The notes under the pieces: model-generated
Database searches by the model: none
Told to the model about the DNA's origin: nothing
What the model saw: the letters and a program-made list of their open reading frames with translations, nothing else
NCBI RefSeq assembly: GCF_020524885.1
Contig: NZ_JAIVKJ010000002.1
Coordinates: 1,039,994 to 1,103,993 of the forward strand
Source: Microbulbifer elongatus
GTDB lineage: Bacteria > Pseudomonadota > Gammaproteobacteria > Pseudomonadales > Cellvibrionaceae
Length of the DNA: 64,000 nucleotides
Reading direction: 5' to 3'
Part shown: piece after piece, positions 45,909-54,676 of the stretch
Numbering within the stretch: position 1 is the stretch's first letter
How the letters are laid out: each line of letters opens with the position of its first letter
Position numbers and translations under genes: made by a program

Positions 45909-47537
45909 ATGTCTACTTTGCAGCTAGTGCTGGCGCAAATCAATCTGCTGGTGGGAGATATTCCCGGTAATACCGACCAGGTGGTCGAAGTCGCGCGGCG
46001 GGCGCATCGTGAATACGGTGCGGACATAGTGCTGTTCCCGGAGCTGACTCTGTGTGGTTATCCACCCGAGGACCTGTTGCTGCGCCCAAGTATGCAAAAG
46101 CGTATTGACGCGGCTCTGGCCAAGCTGAAGGAAGCTGACCTTCCCTGTGCGGTACTGGTCGGATACCCGCGTGTTATCGCTGGCACTGTGCTGAATATGG
46201 CAGGCCTCATTCAGGGGGGGGAGCTGGTGGCTGAGTATGCCAAGCAGAAGCTGCCCAACTACCAGGTGTTCGACGAGTTGCGCTACTTCGTGCCGGGCGA
46301 GCAACCCTGTGTCATCGATATCAAGGGAATTCCCACCGCGATCACTATCTGCGAAGACATCTGGCACCCCGAGCCCATTGCCCAGGCGGAGCGCGCAGGT
46401 GCCAAGCTGATGCTGAATATCAATGCATCCCCTTTCCATCGCGGCAAGGCCCAGGAACGTCTTGCGCTGCTTGCCCGACAGTCCCAAGCCGGCAAGATGC
46501 CCATTGTCTATGTGAATTCTGTCGGGGGGCAGGATGAGCTGGTATTCGACGGCGGCTCTTTTGCGGTAGACGCAAGTGGAGAGTTGTGCGCGCGTGCGCC
46601 GGAATTTGTTGAAAGCCTATTGCCGGTGACTGTTGAGGCTGAAGGCGATGGGGTCACCCTGGCAAAAGGCAACGACGCCAAGCCTCTGGAAGGGCTGGCC
46701 TCGGTCTATCAGGCCCTTGTGCTTGGTGTGCGCGATTACGTGAACAAGAACGGCTTCAAGGGTGTGGTTCTTGGGCTCTCGGGTGGTATCGATTCTGCGT
46801 TGACCCTGGCGGTGGCGGTGGACGCGCTGGGCCCGGACCGGGTGGAGGCGGTGATGATGCCGTTCCGCTATACCTCGGACCTGTCGAAAAATGATGCGGC
46901 CGACCAAGCTACCCGGTTGGGCGTCCACTATCGGGTGATCGGAATCGAGGGCATTTTCGATGCCGCCATGGCAGCACTGGAAAAGGAATTTGCTGGCAGC
47001 GAGCGTGACACCACCGAGGAAAACCTACAGGCCCGTGCCCGCGGTATGTTGCTGATGGCCATCTCCAACAAAAAAGGCTTTATGGTGCTGACCACCGGCA
47101 ACAAGAGTGAGATGGCGGTTGGGTACGCCACGCTGTACGGGGATATGGTTGGCGGTTACAACGCACTCAAGGATGTGCCCAAGGTGCTTGTCTACGAGCT
47201 GTCCCGCTACCGCAACTCGGTATCGCCGGTTATCCCGGAAACCGTGATCACCCGTGAGCCCAGTGCCGAGCTGGCGCCAGATCAGATGGACTCCGACAGC
47301 CTGCCACCCTATGAGGTGCTGGATGAGATTCTGCGCCTTTACATCGACGAAGATCACAGCGCCGCTTACATCATTGGTAAAGGCTTTGACGAGGCAACCG
47401 TGATGCGAGTGGTACGGCTGGTGGATCGCAACGAATACAAGCGCCGTCAGGCGGCAGTTGGGGTGCGGATTTCCGAGCGCGGCTTTGGGCGCGACCGGCG
47501 CTACCCGATCACCAATGGCTGGAAAGCCGGCGAATAA
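45909..47537 (+). CDS. nadE: Glutamine-dependent NAD+ synthetase
   Basis: 542 aa two-domain form. The N-terminal nitrilase-type glutaminase (1-255) has the Glu in FPELTLCGYPPEDLLLRP, Lys in YAKQKLPNYQVFDE and Cys in AITICEDIWHPEP. The C-terminal synthetase has the P-loop VLGLSGGIDSALTLAVA, TTGNKSEMAVGYATLYGDM and a KRRQAAVGVRISERGFGRDR tail. Makes NAD from deamido-NAD using glutamine. Single gene ending in a strong terminator. Confidence 0.97.
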   Translation: MSTLQLVLAQINLLVGDIPGNTDQVVEVARRAHREYGADIVLFPELTLCGYPPEDLLLRPSMQKRIDAALAKLKEADLPCAVLVGYPRVIAGTVLNMAGLIQGGELVAEYAKQKLPNYQVFDELRYFVPGEQPCVIDIKGIPTAITICEDIWHPEPIAQAERAGAKLMLNINASPFHRGKAQERLALLARQSQAGKMPIVYVNSVGGQDELVFDGGSFAVDASGELCARAPEFVESLLPVTVEAEGDGVTLAKGNDAKPLEGLASVYQALVLGVRDYVNKNGFKGVVLGLSGGIDSALTLAVAVDALGPDRVEAVMMPFRYTSDLSKNDAADQATRLGVHYRVIGIEGIFDAAMAALEKEFAGSERDTTEENLQARARGMLLMAISNKKGFMVLTTGNKSEMAVGYATLYGDMVGGYNALKDVPKVLVYELSRYRNSVSPVIPETVITREPSAELAPDQMDSDSLPPYEVLDEILRLYIDEDHSAAYIIGKGFDEATVMRVVRLVDRNEYKRRQAAVGVRISERGFGRDRRYPITNGWKAGE

Positions 47538-47567
47538 CGCCGACAGATACAGCCCCGTGAGGGCGAA

Positions 47568-47607
47568 ACAAAAAGGCCCCGTCGGTTTCCCGGCGGGGCC
47601 TTTTTGT
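47568..47607. terminator. Bidirectional terminator between nadE and bamD
   Basis: ACAAAAAGGCCCCG (47568-47581) pairs with CGGGGCCTTTTTGT (47594-47607) over 14 bp. A/T tails on both sides serve the convergent genes. Confidence 0.93.
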
Positions 47608-47622
47608 TTGAAGCGTACCCGC

Positions 47623-48567
47623 TTACAGCTCTGGCGGCAGCGGTGCTTCTTCCGGTCGATATTCGGCGTTGTACAGCTCGCGGCTATCGAACCCGCGGGG
47701 GTCTGACTTCTCGAACAGGCCCAGGGTTATGCGGTGGATAAAGCTGCGGCCACTGGCGCCGGCGTAGTACTTGTAATTGAAGCTGCCATCCTTGCGGAAC
47801 GCCGGATGGTGCGGGTAGTTGGTGCGCAGCACCGACAGGGAAGTCGATTCCAGCTGCGGCATTTCCAGCAGGTGGTAAGACTGCACCATGACTGCCAGGG
47901 CATCGGGCACGGCAGGCGTCTGCTGGAAGTTCTCCACCACGTAGCGTCCGCGGTTGGCGGCTGCCAGGTAGGCGTTGCGCTTGAAGTAGTAGTTGGCCAC
48001 ATGAATCTCATAGCGTGCCAGCAGGTTGCGCAGATGGATCATGCGCTTCTGAGCATCCGGAGCGTAGCGGCTGTCCGGATAGCGCGCCATCAGCTGGGCA
48101 AAATAGGCAAAGGATTCCCGTGCAGAGCCCGGGTCACGGCGAGTCATGTCCGTTGGCAGGAAGCGTTCAAACAGGCCGCTGCCCTCGGTAAACGAAGCCA
48201 GTCCCTTCATGTAATAGGCATAATCCACGTTGCGATGCTGCGGGTGCAGGCGGATGAAACGGTCCGCAGCGGAGATGGCCGCATCGTTCTGGTAGTCGCG
48301 GTAATAGGCGTAGATCAGTTCCAGCTGGGCCTGTTCGGCGTAGTTGCCGAAGGGGAAGTTGTCTTCCAGGGCCCGCAGGTTCTTGATTGCCATTTCCCAC
48401 TGGCTCGATTTGAGCTGCCGCTGGGCAGCTTCATAGAAGGCCTGTTCGGTCCGGTTGCCAGAGGGCAGACCCTCTTGTTCTTCATCCGTGCTGGCGCACG
48501 AGGCCACCAAAACGGCCAGCAATGCCAGCCACAGCGTTTTCCAGGCCTGATTATTCCAGGACCACAT
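47623..48567 (-). CDS. bamD: Outer membrane protein assembly factor BamD
   Basis: 314 aa from the ATG at 48567 ([20 protein letters not shown]), with GAGGGG just upstream; an ATG at 48585 is the alternative. Lipobox VASC marks an outer-membrane lipoprotein. TPR-type repeats fill the mature protein ([60 protein letters not shown]). BamD is an essential partner of BamA. Longer than E. coli BamD by a C-terminal extension of about 60 residues (after HHPAFRKDG). Divergent from rluD, as in related genomes. Confidence 0.95.
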   Translation of the reverse strand: MWSWNNQAWKTLWLALLAVLVASCASTDEEQEGLPSGNRTEQAFYEAAQRQLKSSQWEMAIKNLRALEDNFPFGNYAEQAQLELIYAYYRDYQNDAAISAADRFIRLHPQHRNVDYAYYMKGLASFTEGSGLFERFLPTDMTRRDPGSARESFAYFAQLMARYPDSRYAPDAQKRMIHLRNLLARYEIHVANYYFKRNAYLAAANRGRYVVENFQQTPAVPDALAVMVQSYHLLEMPQLESTSLSVLRTNYPHHPAFRKDGSFNYKYYAGASGRSFIHRITLGLFEKSDPRGFDSRELYNAEYRPEEAPLPPEL

Positions 48568-48692
48568 CGCCCCTCGCTCTATCATTATTTGTCTCAACCT
48601 TATTAAACTAGCCGCCCAAAATTCACCGGGGGCTGAAGGGCAGCTATTTAACCACAGCGTCCCCGCCAGCCCAAAGTATTAGACCCTCTCGG

Positions 48693-49658
48693 ATGAGCAA
48701 TCAAATACAACTCGATATTCAAGTGCCGGCAGAGTATGCCGGGCAACGGTTTGACCAGATCGCAGCGGATTTGATCCCTGACTACTCGCGCGCGCGTCTG
48801 CAGGCGTGGATCAAAGGCGGCCAACTCACGGTCGACGGGCGCTCCGGCAAACCCAAGGACAAGTTATTTGGCGGCGAACAGCTGCAACTGCGTGCGGAAC
48901 TGGAGCCTCAGGGCGAATGGCAGCCCCAGCCAATGGACCTCGAAATCGTCTATGAGGACGACAGCCTGCTGGTGGTGAACAAGCCCGCGGGCCTGGTAGT
49001 ACACCCGGCAGCGGGTAACCCCGACGGGACCCTGTTGAATGGTCTGCTGGCGCACTGCGCCGGGCAGCAGAATATCCCCCGTGCCGGTATTGTGCATCGC
49101 CTGGACAAGGACACCAGTGGCCTGATGGTGGTGGCAAAAACCCTGCAGGCACAGGCGGACCTGGTCGACCAGCTCAAGGCCCGCACCGTGAGCCGCCAGT
49201 ACGACGCTATCGTACAGGGCACCCTGAGTGGCGGCGGGACTGTGGATGCCCCCATGGGGCGTCACCGCACCCACCGCCTGAAGATGGCGGTATTGCCTAA
49301 TGCCGGGATGGGGGGCGCCAAGGAAGCGATTACTCACTACCGCCTGCAGGAGCGGTTTCGCGGCCACACACTGGTGCGCTGTCAGCTGGAAACCGGCCGC
49401 ACCCACCAGATTCGCGTGCACATGGCGCATATCCGGCACCCGCTGGTTGGTGATCCGCTCTATGGCGGGCGCAACAAACTGCCGACGGGGGCAGAACCGG
49501 CGCTAGTCGAAGCGTTGCAACAGTTTCCCCGTCAGGCCCTGCACGCGGCGGAGTTGGCACTTATCCACCCGGCAACTGGAGAGCCCATGCACTGGTCGGC
49601 ACCCATGCCGGAGGATATGCTGCAGCTGCTCGAGCTGATGCGCGCCGATAACGACTGA
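48693..49658 (+). CDS. rluD: 23S rRNA pseudouridine synthase RluD
   Basis: 321 aa. An S4 domain (RLQAWIKGGQLTVDGRSGKP) precedes the catalytic domain with the Asp in IVHRLDKDTSGLMVVAKT (about residue 139) and ETGRTHQIRVHMAHIRHPLVG. It makes pseudouridines 1911, 1915 and 1917 in helix 69. rluD and pgeF are 30 bp apart, the usual pairing, between bamD and clpB. Confidence 0.97.
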   Translation: MSNQIQLDIQVPAEYAGQRFDQIAADLIPDYSRARLQAWIKGGQLTVDGRSGKPKDKLFGGEQLQLRAELEPQGEWQPQPMDLEIVYEDDSLLVVNKPAGLVVHPAAGNPDGTLLNGLLAHCAGQQNIPRAGIVHRLDKDTSGLMVVAKTLQAQADLVDQLKARTVSRQYDAIVQGTLSGGGTVDAPMGRHRTHRLKMAVLPNAGMGGAKEAITHYRLQERFRGHTLVRCQLETGRTHQIRVHMAHIRHPLVGDPLYGGRNKLPTGAEPALVEALQQFPRQALHAAELALIHPATGEPMHWSAPMPEDMLQLLELMRADND

Positions 49659-49688
49659 ATGTAAACCCGAGAATTAACAGGACTGCCC

Positions 49689-50453
49689 ATGGCTGCCGAT
49701 CACTACCTTAAGCCCGACTGGCCCGTCCCGGCCAATGTGCGCGCCTTCGTTACGCTCCGACAAGGTGGCCACAGCGAGGGGGTCTATCAAGGATTCAATC
49801 TTGCAGACCACGTGGGGGATACGCCGGAGGCGGTCACGGCCAACCGGGAGCAGATGAAGCAGGAGCTGAATCTGCCCAGTGATCCCCAGTGGCTGGAACA
49901 AATCCACAGCGACAAGGCTGTGCAGGCACACAGCGATGGCAAGGTGCGAACAGCCGATGCCAGTTTTTCGACCGAGAAAGGTGTCGTGTGTGCAGTGCTG
50001 ACGGCAGACTGCCTGCCCCTACTGGTGTGCAATCGCGGCGGATCGGAGGTGGCTGCGATTCATGCAGGTTGGCGTGGTCTGACTGGTGGGGTGATTCGCG
50101 AAACCATCCGCGCCATGTCCAGTGCGCCGGAGGACCTGTCGGTCTGGTTGGGGCCCGCTATTGGACCCCAAGCTTTCGAGTGTGGTGTTGATGTACTCGA
50201 AGCGGCATTCGAATCAGCCATGAGTGAATCCCACGCCGAGGCTATTACCAAGTGCTTTGTGCCCCACACGAGCAAGCCGTTGCACTTTCTCGCCGATATC
50301 TACGCTCTCGGTCGTGCCGAGCTCGCTGAGTTGGGGGTGACGCAGGTATTTGGTGGTGATCGTTGTACCGTTACCGAAGAGGCGAAATTCTTCTCTTACC
50401 GCCGGGATGGGGATACCGGGCGTATGGCCTCACTTATCTGGATTGAAAAGTAA
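49689..50453 (+). CDS. pgeF: Peptidoglycan editing factor PgeF (YfiH/Cu-oxidase 4 family)
   Basis: 254 aa. Conserved metal/catalytic residues of the family are visible: QIHSDKAVQ (His), LTADCLPLLVCN (Cys) and AAIHAGWRGLTGGVI (His). FECGVDVLEAAF and VFGGDRCTVTEEAKFFSYRR are also typical. Proteins of this family were first called laccases; E. coli YfiH is reported to correct misincorporated residues in muropeptide precursors. Co-transcribed with rluD. Confidence 0.93.
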   Translation: MAADHYLKPDWPVPANVRAFVTLRQGGHSEGVYQGFNLADHVGDTPEAVTANREQMKQELNLPSDPQWLEQIHSDKAVQAHSDGKVRTADASFSTEKGVVCAVLTADCLPLLVCNRGGSEVAAIHAGWRGLTGGVIRETIRAMSSAPEDLSVWLGPAIGPQAFECGVDVLEAAFESAMSESHAEAITKCFVPHTSKPLHFLADIYALGRAELAELGVTQVFGGDRCTVTEEAKFFSYRRDGDTGRMASLIWIEK

Positions 50454-50525
50454 GCACGTAGTTCTCCTGTTCGTTGTGAAAAGACCCCGCCCGGGGTATG
50501 TGTGCTTTGAATTTAAGAAGGTGTG

Positions 50526-50619
50526 CTGGGTGAAGGTTTTCGAAAGCGTCGGCGACAGGGATGTCGCCGACACAGCGTACATGGACGTATTCACAGCGGT
50601 TTCGAAAACCTTTGCCCAG
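50526..50619 (+). repeat. Nested-hairpin (three-way-junction) repeat, copy 3
   Basis: Outer arms 50526-50545 and 50600-50619 pair over 20 positions with two G-U wobbles. Hairpin A (GGCGACA-GGGA-TGTCGCC, 50551-50568) and hairpin B (TAC-ATGGAC-GTA, within 50577-50590) lie inside. Hairpin A contains ACAGGGATGT, an exact match to the ten-base core of the CsrA consensus. Same orientation as copy 1. The 336-bp pgeF-clpB gap also holds the candidate heat-shock promoter. Confidence 0.85.
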
Positions 50620-50665
50620 TGCAGCTTCGCCACTTCACCTCCTTCGGGGCTGAAAACCAACAAAG

Positions 50666-50692
50666 CTTGAAAACCCGTCACCAGCCCGCAAA
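50666..50692 (+). promoter_or_regulatory. Candidate sigma32 promoter of clpB
   Basis: CTTGAAA (50666-50672) is a perfect -35 for sigma32, followed after 12 bases by CCCGCAAA, a partial -10 match (consensus CCCCATnT). ClpB is a classic heat-shock gene. The start codon is about 95 bp downstream. Confidence 0.55.
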
Positions 50693-50789
50693 TTGAAGAT
50701 CAGCACTAGACTGTATTCGTCATTGCGTTTCCCAGCGCCGTTTTTTCCATTTTCCGGCGCGTCAATGATCATAAGAGGGCAAGAGCACC

Positions 50790-53396
50790 ATGCGCATCGA
50801 TCGGATGACCAACCCCTTACAGGCGGCAATAGCGGACGCACAATCCATCGCCGTGGGGCGCGACCACAATCAAATTTATCCCGAACATTTACTGCAGGCG
50901 CTACTGGATCAGTCCAACGGTAGTGTGACCGCCTTTCTGAATCAGGCTGGCTTTAACATCAACGGCCTGCGTAATGATCTTGCCAAGCGTCTCGACAATT
51001 TGCCTACCGTTAGCGCGCCGACCGGGGATGTCGGCATGTCCCAGGAATTGATGCGCCTGTTCAATCTGGCGGATAAGCAAGCCCAGAAAAACGGCGACAG
51101 TTTTATCGCCAGCGAAACCGTTCTGCTGGCAGCCTTTGATTCCGCTGCCGGTGAAGTATCCAAAATCCTCAATGCCCACGGCGACCTGAAACATCTGCAG
51201 GATGCCATTACCAAAGTGCGCGGTGATGAGAAAGTGAATGATCCGCAGGCAGAGGAGGCCCGTCAGGCCCTGGATAAATACACCATGGACCTGACGGCGC
51301 GTGCGGAAGCTGGCAAGCTGGACCCGGTCATCGGTCGCGATGATGAAATTCGCCGCACCATCCAGGTGCTACAGCGTCGCACCAAAAACAATCCGGTACT
51401 GATCGGTGAGCCGGGCGTTGGTAAGACCGCCATTGTCGAGGGGCTCGCCCAGCGCATCGTTAACGGCGAAGTGCCTGAAGGGCTGAAAGACAAGCGCCTG
51501 CTGTCGCTGGACCTCGGTTCCCTGTTGGCCGGCGCCAAATTCCGTGGGGAATTTGAAGAGCGGTTGAAAGCGGTACTGAATGAACTGTCGAAACAGGAAG
51601 GCCGTGTCATATTGTTTATCGACGAGCTGCACACCATGGTCGGTGCCGGTAAGGCGGAAGGCGCCATGGATGCGGGCAATATGTTGAAGCCGGCGCTGGC
51701 TCGCGGTGAGCTGCACTGCGTCGGTGCCACAACCCTGAATGAGTATCGCCAGTACATCGAAAAAGACGCGGCGCTGGAACGTCGCTTCCAGAAGGTGTTG
51801 GTGGATGAGCCCAGTGAGGAAGACACCATCGCCATTCTGCGTGGGTTGAAAGAGCGCTACGAGGTTCACCACGGCGTGGACATCACTGACTCCGCGATTA
51901 TTGCTGCCACCAAGCTGTCTCAGCGCTATATCACCGACCGTCAGTTGCCGGATAAGGCCATCGACCTGATCGATGAAGCGGCGAGCCGTATTCGTATGGA
52001 GATCGACTCCAAGCCAGAGGAAATGGACAAGCTTGAGCGCCGCCTGATCCAGCTGAAGATCGAACGCGAAGCGGTGAAAAAAGACAAGGATGACGAGGCA
52101 GCGAAAAAGCGTCTGCAGAAGCTTGAGCAAGATATCGACGGCATCGAGAAAGAGTACGCCGATCTCGAGGAGATCTGGAAGGCGGAGAAAGCCAAGCTCG
52201 CAGGCAGTGCAGATATCAAGAACAAGCTCGAACAGGCCAAGCTGGATATGGATGCCGCGCGTCGCGCTGGCGATTTGACGCGTATGTCCGAAATCCAGTA
52301 CGGAATAATTCCGCAGCTGGAGCAACAGCTTAAGCTGGCCTCCGATACCAGCGATACCAGCGACAACCAGTTGCTGCGCAATCGGGTGACCGATGAAGAG
52401 GTGGCGGAAGTGGTTTCCCGCTGGACCGGTATCCCGGTGTCCAAGATGCTCGAAGGCGAGCGGGAAAAGCTGTTGAAAATGGAAGGTGCCATACACGATC
52501 GCGTGATCGGGCAGGCCGAAGCGGTAGAGGCGGTATCCAATGCGGTGCGCCGCTCCCGTGCAGGTCTTGCGGATCCCAATCGGCCCAATGGTTCCTTCCT
52601 GTTCCTCGGCCCGACCGGTGTGGGCAAGACCGAACTGTGCAAGGCGCTGGCGGAATTCCTGTTTGATACCGAAGATGCCATGGTGCGCCTCGATATGTCG
52701 GAGTTCATGGAGAAGCACTCGGTCGCCCGACTGATTGGCGCTCCTCCCGGCTATGTCGGGTATGAGGAGGGTGGCTATCTCACCGAAGCTGTGCGCCGCA
52801 AGCCCTATTCGGTGCTGCTTCTGGATGAGGTGGAGAAGGCGCATCCGGACGTATTCAATATTCTGCTGCAGGTGTTGGAAGATGGTCGCCTGACCGACGG
52901 CCAGGGGCGCACCGTCGATTTCCGCAACACCGTAGTGGTGATGACGTCTAACCTGGGCTCAGACCTGATCCAGAAATACGCTAGCGCCAAAGACGACGAT
53001 GAAGTGGATAGTGAGATCCACTACCGTCAGATGAAAGCGGCGGTGATGGATGTAGTGGGTAATCACTTCCGTCCGGAATTTATTAACCGTATCGATGAGG
53101 TAGTGGTTTTCCACCCCCTGGATCGCGCCGAAGTACGCTCCATTGCGGAGATACAGCTGCAGAACCTGCGCAACCGTCTGGCGGATCGGGATCTCAAGCT
53201 GGAAGTCTCCGAGGAGTTGCTCAACAAGCTTGCTGATGTCGGGTTCGACCCGGTATACGGCGCGCGTCCGTTGAAGCGCGCCATCCAGATGTGGATCGAG
53301 AACCCCCTGGCCCAAGATGTGCTGTCTGGAAAATTTGCTCCGGCCGACACCGTTCACGCAACTCTTGAAGGAGATAAAGCGGTTTTCAACAAATGA
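50790..53396 (+). CDS. clpB: ATP-dependent disaggregase ClpB
   Basis: 868 aa. An N domain ([19 protein letters not shown]) precedes the first AAA+ with Walker [16 protein letters not shown] and Walker [13 protein letters not shown] middle coiled-coil (about 410-525; many KxxxE heptads) marks ClpB rather than ClpA. The second AAA+ has [17 protein letters not shown] and [14 protein letters not shown]. Works with DnaK, DnaJ and GrpE (all in this window) to rescue aggregates. A short acidic repeat DTSDTSDN occurs in the coiled coil region. Confidence 0.98.
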   Translation: MRIDRMTNPLQAAIADAQSIAVGRDHNQIYPEHLLQALLDQSNGSVTAFLNQAGFNINGLRNDLAKRLDNLPTVSAPTGDVGMSQELMRLFNLADKQAQKNGDSFIASETVLLAAFDSAAGEVSKILNAHGDLKHLQDAITKVRGDEKVNDPQAEEARQALDKYTMDLTARAEAGKLDPVIGRDDEIRRTIQVLQRRTKNNPVLIGEPGVGKTAIVEGLAQRIVNGEVPEGLKDKRLLSLDLGSLLAGAKFRGEFEERLKAVLNELSKQEGRVILFIDELHTMVGAGKAEGAMDAGNMLKPALARGELHCVGATTLNEYRQYIEKDAALERRFQKVLVDEPSEEDTIAILRGLKERYEVHHGVDITDSAIIAATKLSQRYITDRQLPDKAIDLIDEAASRIRMEIDSKPEEMDKLERRLIQLKIEREAVKKDKDDEAAKKRLQKLEQDIDGIEKEYADLEEIWKAEKAKLAGSADIKNKLEQAKLDMDAARRAGDLTRMSEIQYGIIPQLEQQLKLASDTSDTSDNQLLRNRVTDEEVAEVVSRWTGIPVSKMLEGEREKLLKMEGAIHDRVIGQAEAVEAVSNAVRRSRAGLADPNRPNGSFLFLGPTGVGKTELCKALAEFLFDTEDAMVRLDMSEFMEKHSVARLIGAPPGYVGYEEGGYLTEAVRRKPYSVLLLDEVEKAHPDVFNILLQVLEDGRLTDGQGRTVDFRNTVVVMTSNLGSDLIQKYASAKDDDEVDSEIHYRQMKAAVMDVVGNHFRPEFINRIDEVVVFHPLDRAEVRSIAEIQLQNLRNRLADRDLKLEVSEELLNKLADVGFDPVYGARPLKRAIQMWIENPLAQDVLSGKFAPADTVHATLEGDKAVFNK

Positions 53397-53453
53397 CGCG
53401 CAGTTGACATGGTGGTAGGCCCACGGACGGGTCGGTGGTAATGGAAGGGATGT

Positions 53454-54647
53454 ATGACACTGGCAAGGCAGTTTTTTAATCGGCGCATGTTCTGGATGCT
53501 CGTGGGCTGCCTTGTGGTTTTCGGTGGCATCTTCGGCTTCAAGTTTTTCGGCATGTACATGATGAATCAAGCCATGGACAACATGTCGCTGCCGCCCGCC
53601 ACCGTGACCGCGAGCCGTGTTCAGCAGCAGCGTTGGCAGGCCCGCCTGAATGCCGTTGGCAGCTTACGTGCGGTGAATGGTGTCGACGTCACAACCCAGG
53701 CCCAGGGCAAAGTGAAGGCCATTTATTTCGAATCCGGCCAGTCCGTCGAGCAGGGGGCCTTGCTGGTGGAGCTGATTGCGGAGCCGGAAACCGCACAGAT
53801 CGAGGTGCTGGAGGCCGAGCGTCGGCTGGCAGAGCGGGAATTCAAGCGGATATCCGCGCTTTACAAGAAAGGTGTCGCCACCCTGCGCGAGCTGGACCAG
53901 GCGCAGGCCAGTATCGACCAGGTTCTCGCAAACCTGGCGGTCCAGCGCGCCACTATCGAAGAGCGCACAATCACTGCCCCGTTCTCAGGGCGTCTCGGTA
54001 TTCGCCAGGTTGACCTGGGGCAAAACGTAGCGCCCGGTGATGCGGTCGTTTCCCTGCAGCAGCTACACCCAATCTTTGTGGATTTCTCCTTATCTGAACG
54101 GGACTTTTCTCGCGTGGAGGAGGGCCAGAGTATTGAGCTTACCGCTCCGGCCGTCCCCGAAGTCACCTTTCAAGGGCGCATTACCGCTATTGACCCGGCC
54201 ATCGACCCACGCAATCGCACGTTTTTACTTCAGGCCACGTTGGATAACCCCGAGGGGCGTTTGCGCCCCGGCATGTTTGCCGATGTCGCGGTGAAGGTGG
54301 AGAAGTTCCGCAGCGTTCTCGTAGTTCCGCGTACCTCGATCAGCTATGCACCCTACGGCAATGCAGTATTTATTATTCGCAAGCAGCAAGGGACGGCCCA
54401 GGAAAAAACGCCACCGCGTCAAATGCGCGGGCGTGCGCCCGTGCCGCAAACGGATTTGGTGGCGGTAAAGCGCTTCGTCAAAACCGGTGAGGTACGCGGG
54501 GACATGATCGAGATAATCGAGGGTGTTCAGGCCGGTGAGCAGGTCGCGACCAGTGGCCTGTTGAAATTGCGCAATGAGGGTGGGGTGATTATTAACAACG
54601 ATAACCCGCCGCCGGAGCAACTGGCTCCGAAGCCGGGTAACAGTTAG
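53454..54647 (+). CDS. RND efflux periplasmic adaptor (membrane fusion protein)
   Basis: 397 aa. One N-terminal membrane anchor (MFWMLVGCLVVFGGIFGFKF), then a barrel-sandwich lipoyl half (AQGKVKAIYFESGQSVEQGA), a short coiled-coil hairpin (VLEAERRLAEREFKRISALY; LRELDQAQASIDQVLANLAV), the second lipoyl half (TITAPFSGRLGIRQVDLGQN) and beta-barrel domains. No lipobox. Immediately upstream of an RND pump with a 29-bp gap, so they form a unit. No outer-membrane channel gene is present; a TolC-type channel elsewhere is presumed. Confidence 0.93.
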   Translation: MTLARQFFNRRMFWMLVGCLVVFGGIFGFKFFGMYMMNQAMDNMSLPPATVTASRVQQQRWQARLNAVGSLRAVNGVDVTTQAQGKVKAIYFESGQSVEQGALLVELIAEPETAQIEVLEAERRLAEREFKRISALYKKGVATLRELDQAQASIDQVLANLAVQRATIEERTITAPFSGRLGIRQVDLGQNVAPGDAVVSLQQLHPIFVDFSLSERDFSRVEEGQSIELTAPAVPEVTFQGRITAIDPAIDPRNRTFLLQATLDNPEGRLRPGMFADVAVKVEKFRSVLVVPRTSISYAPYGNAVFIIRKQQGTAQEKTPPRQMRGRAPVPQTDLVAVKRFVKTGEVRGDMIEIIEGVQAGEQVATSGLLKLRNEGGVIINNDNPPPEQLAPKPGNS

Positions 54648-54676
54648 CGCGCAAGCGACGCTGGCAAGGACGCTGA

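Noticed and set aside
51369..52844. 491-aa minus-strand frame over clpB
   Set aside because: Shadow of clpB in the opposite frame; no plausible start or neighbours.
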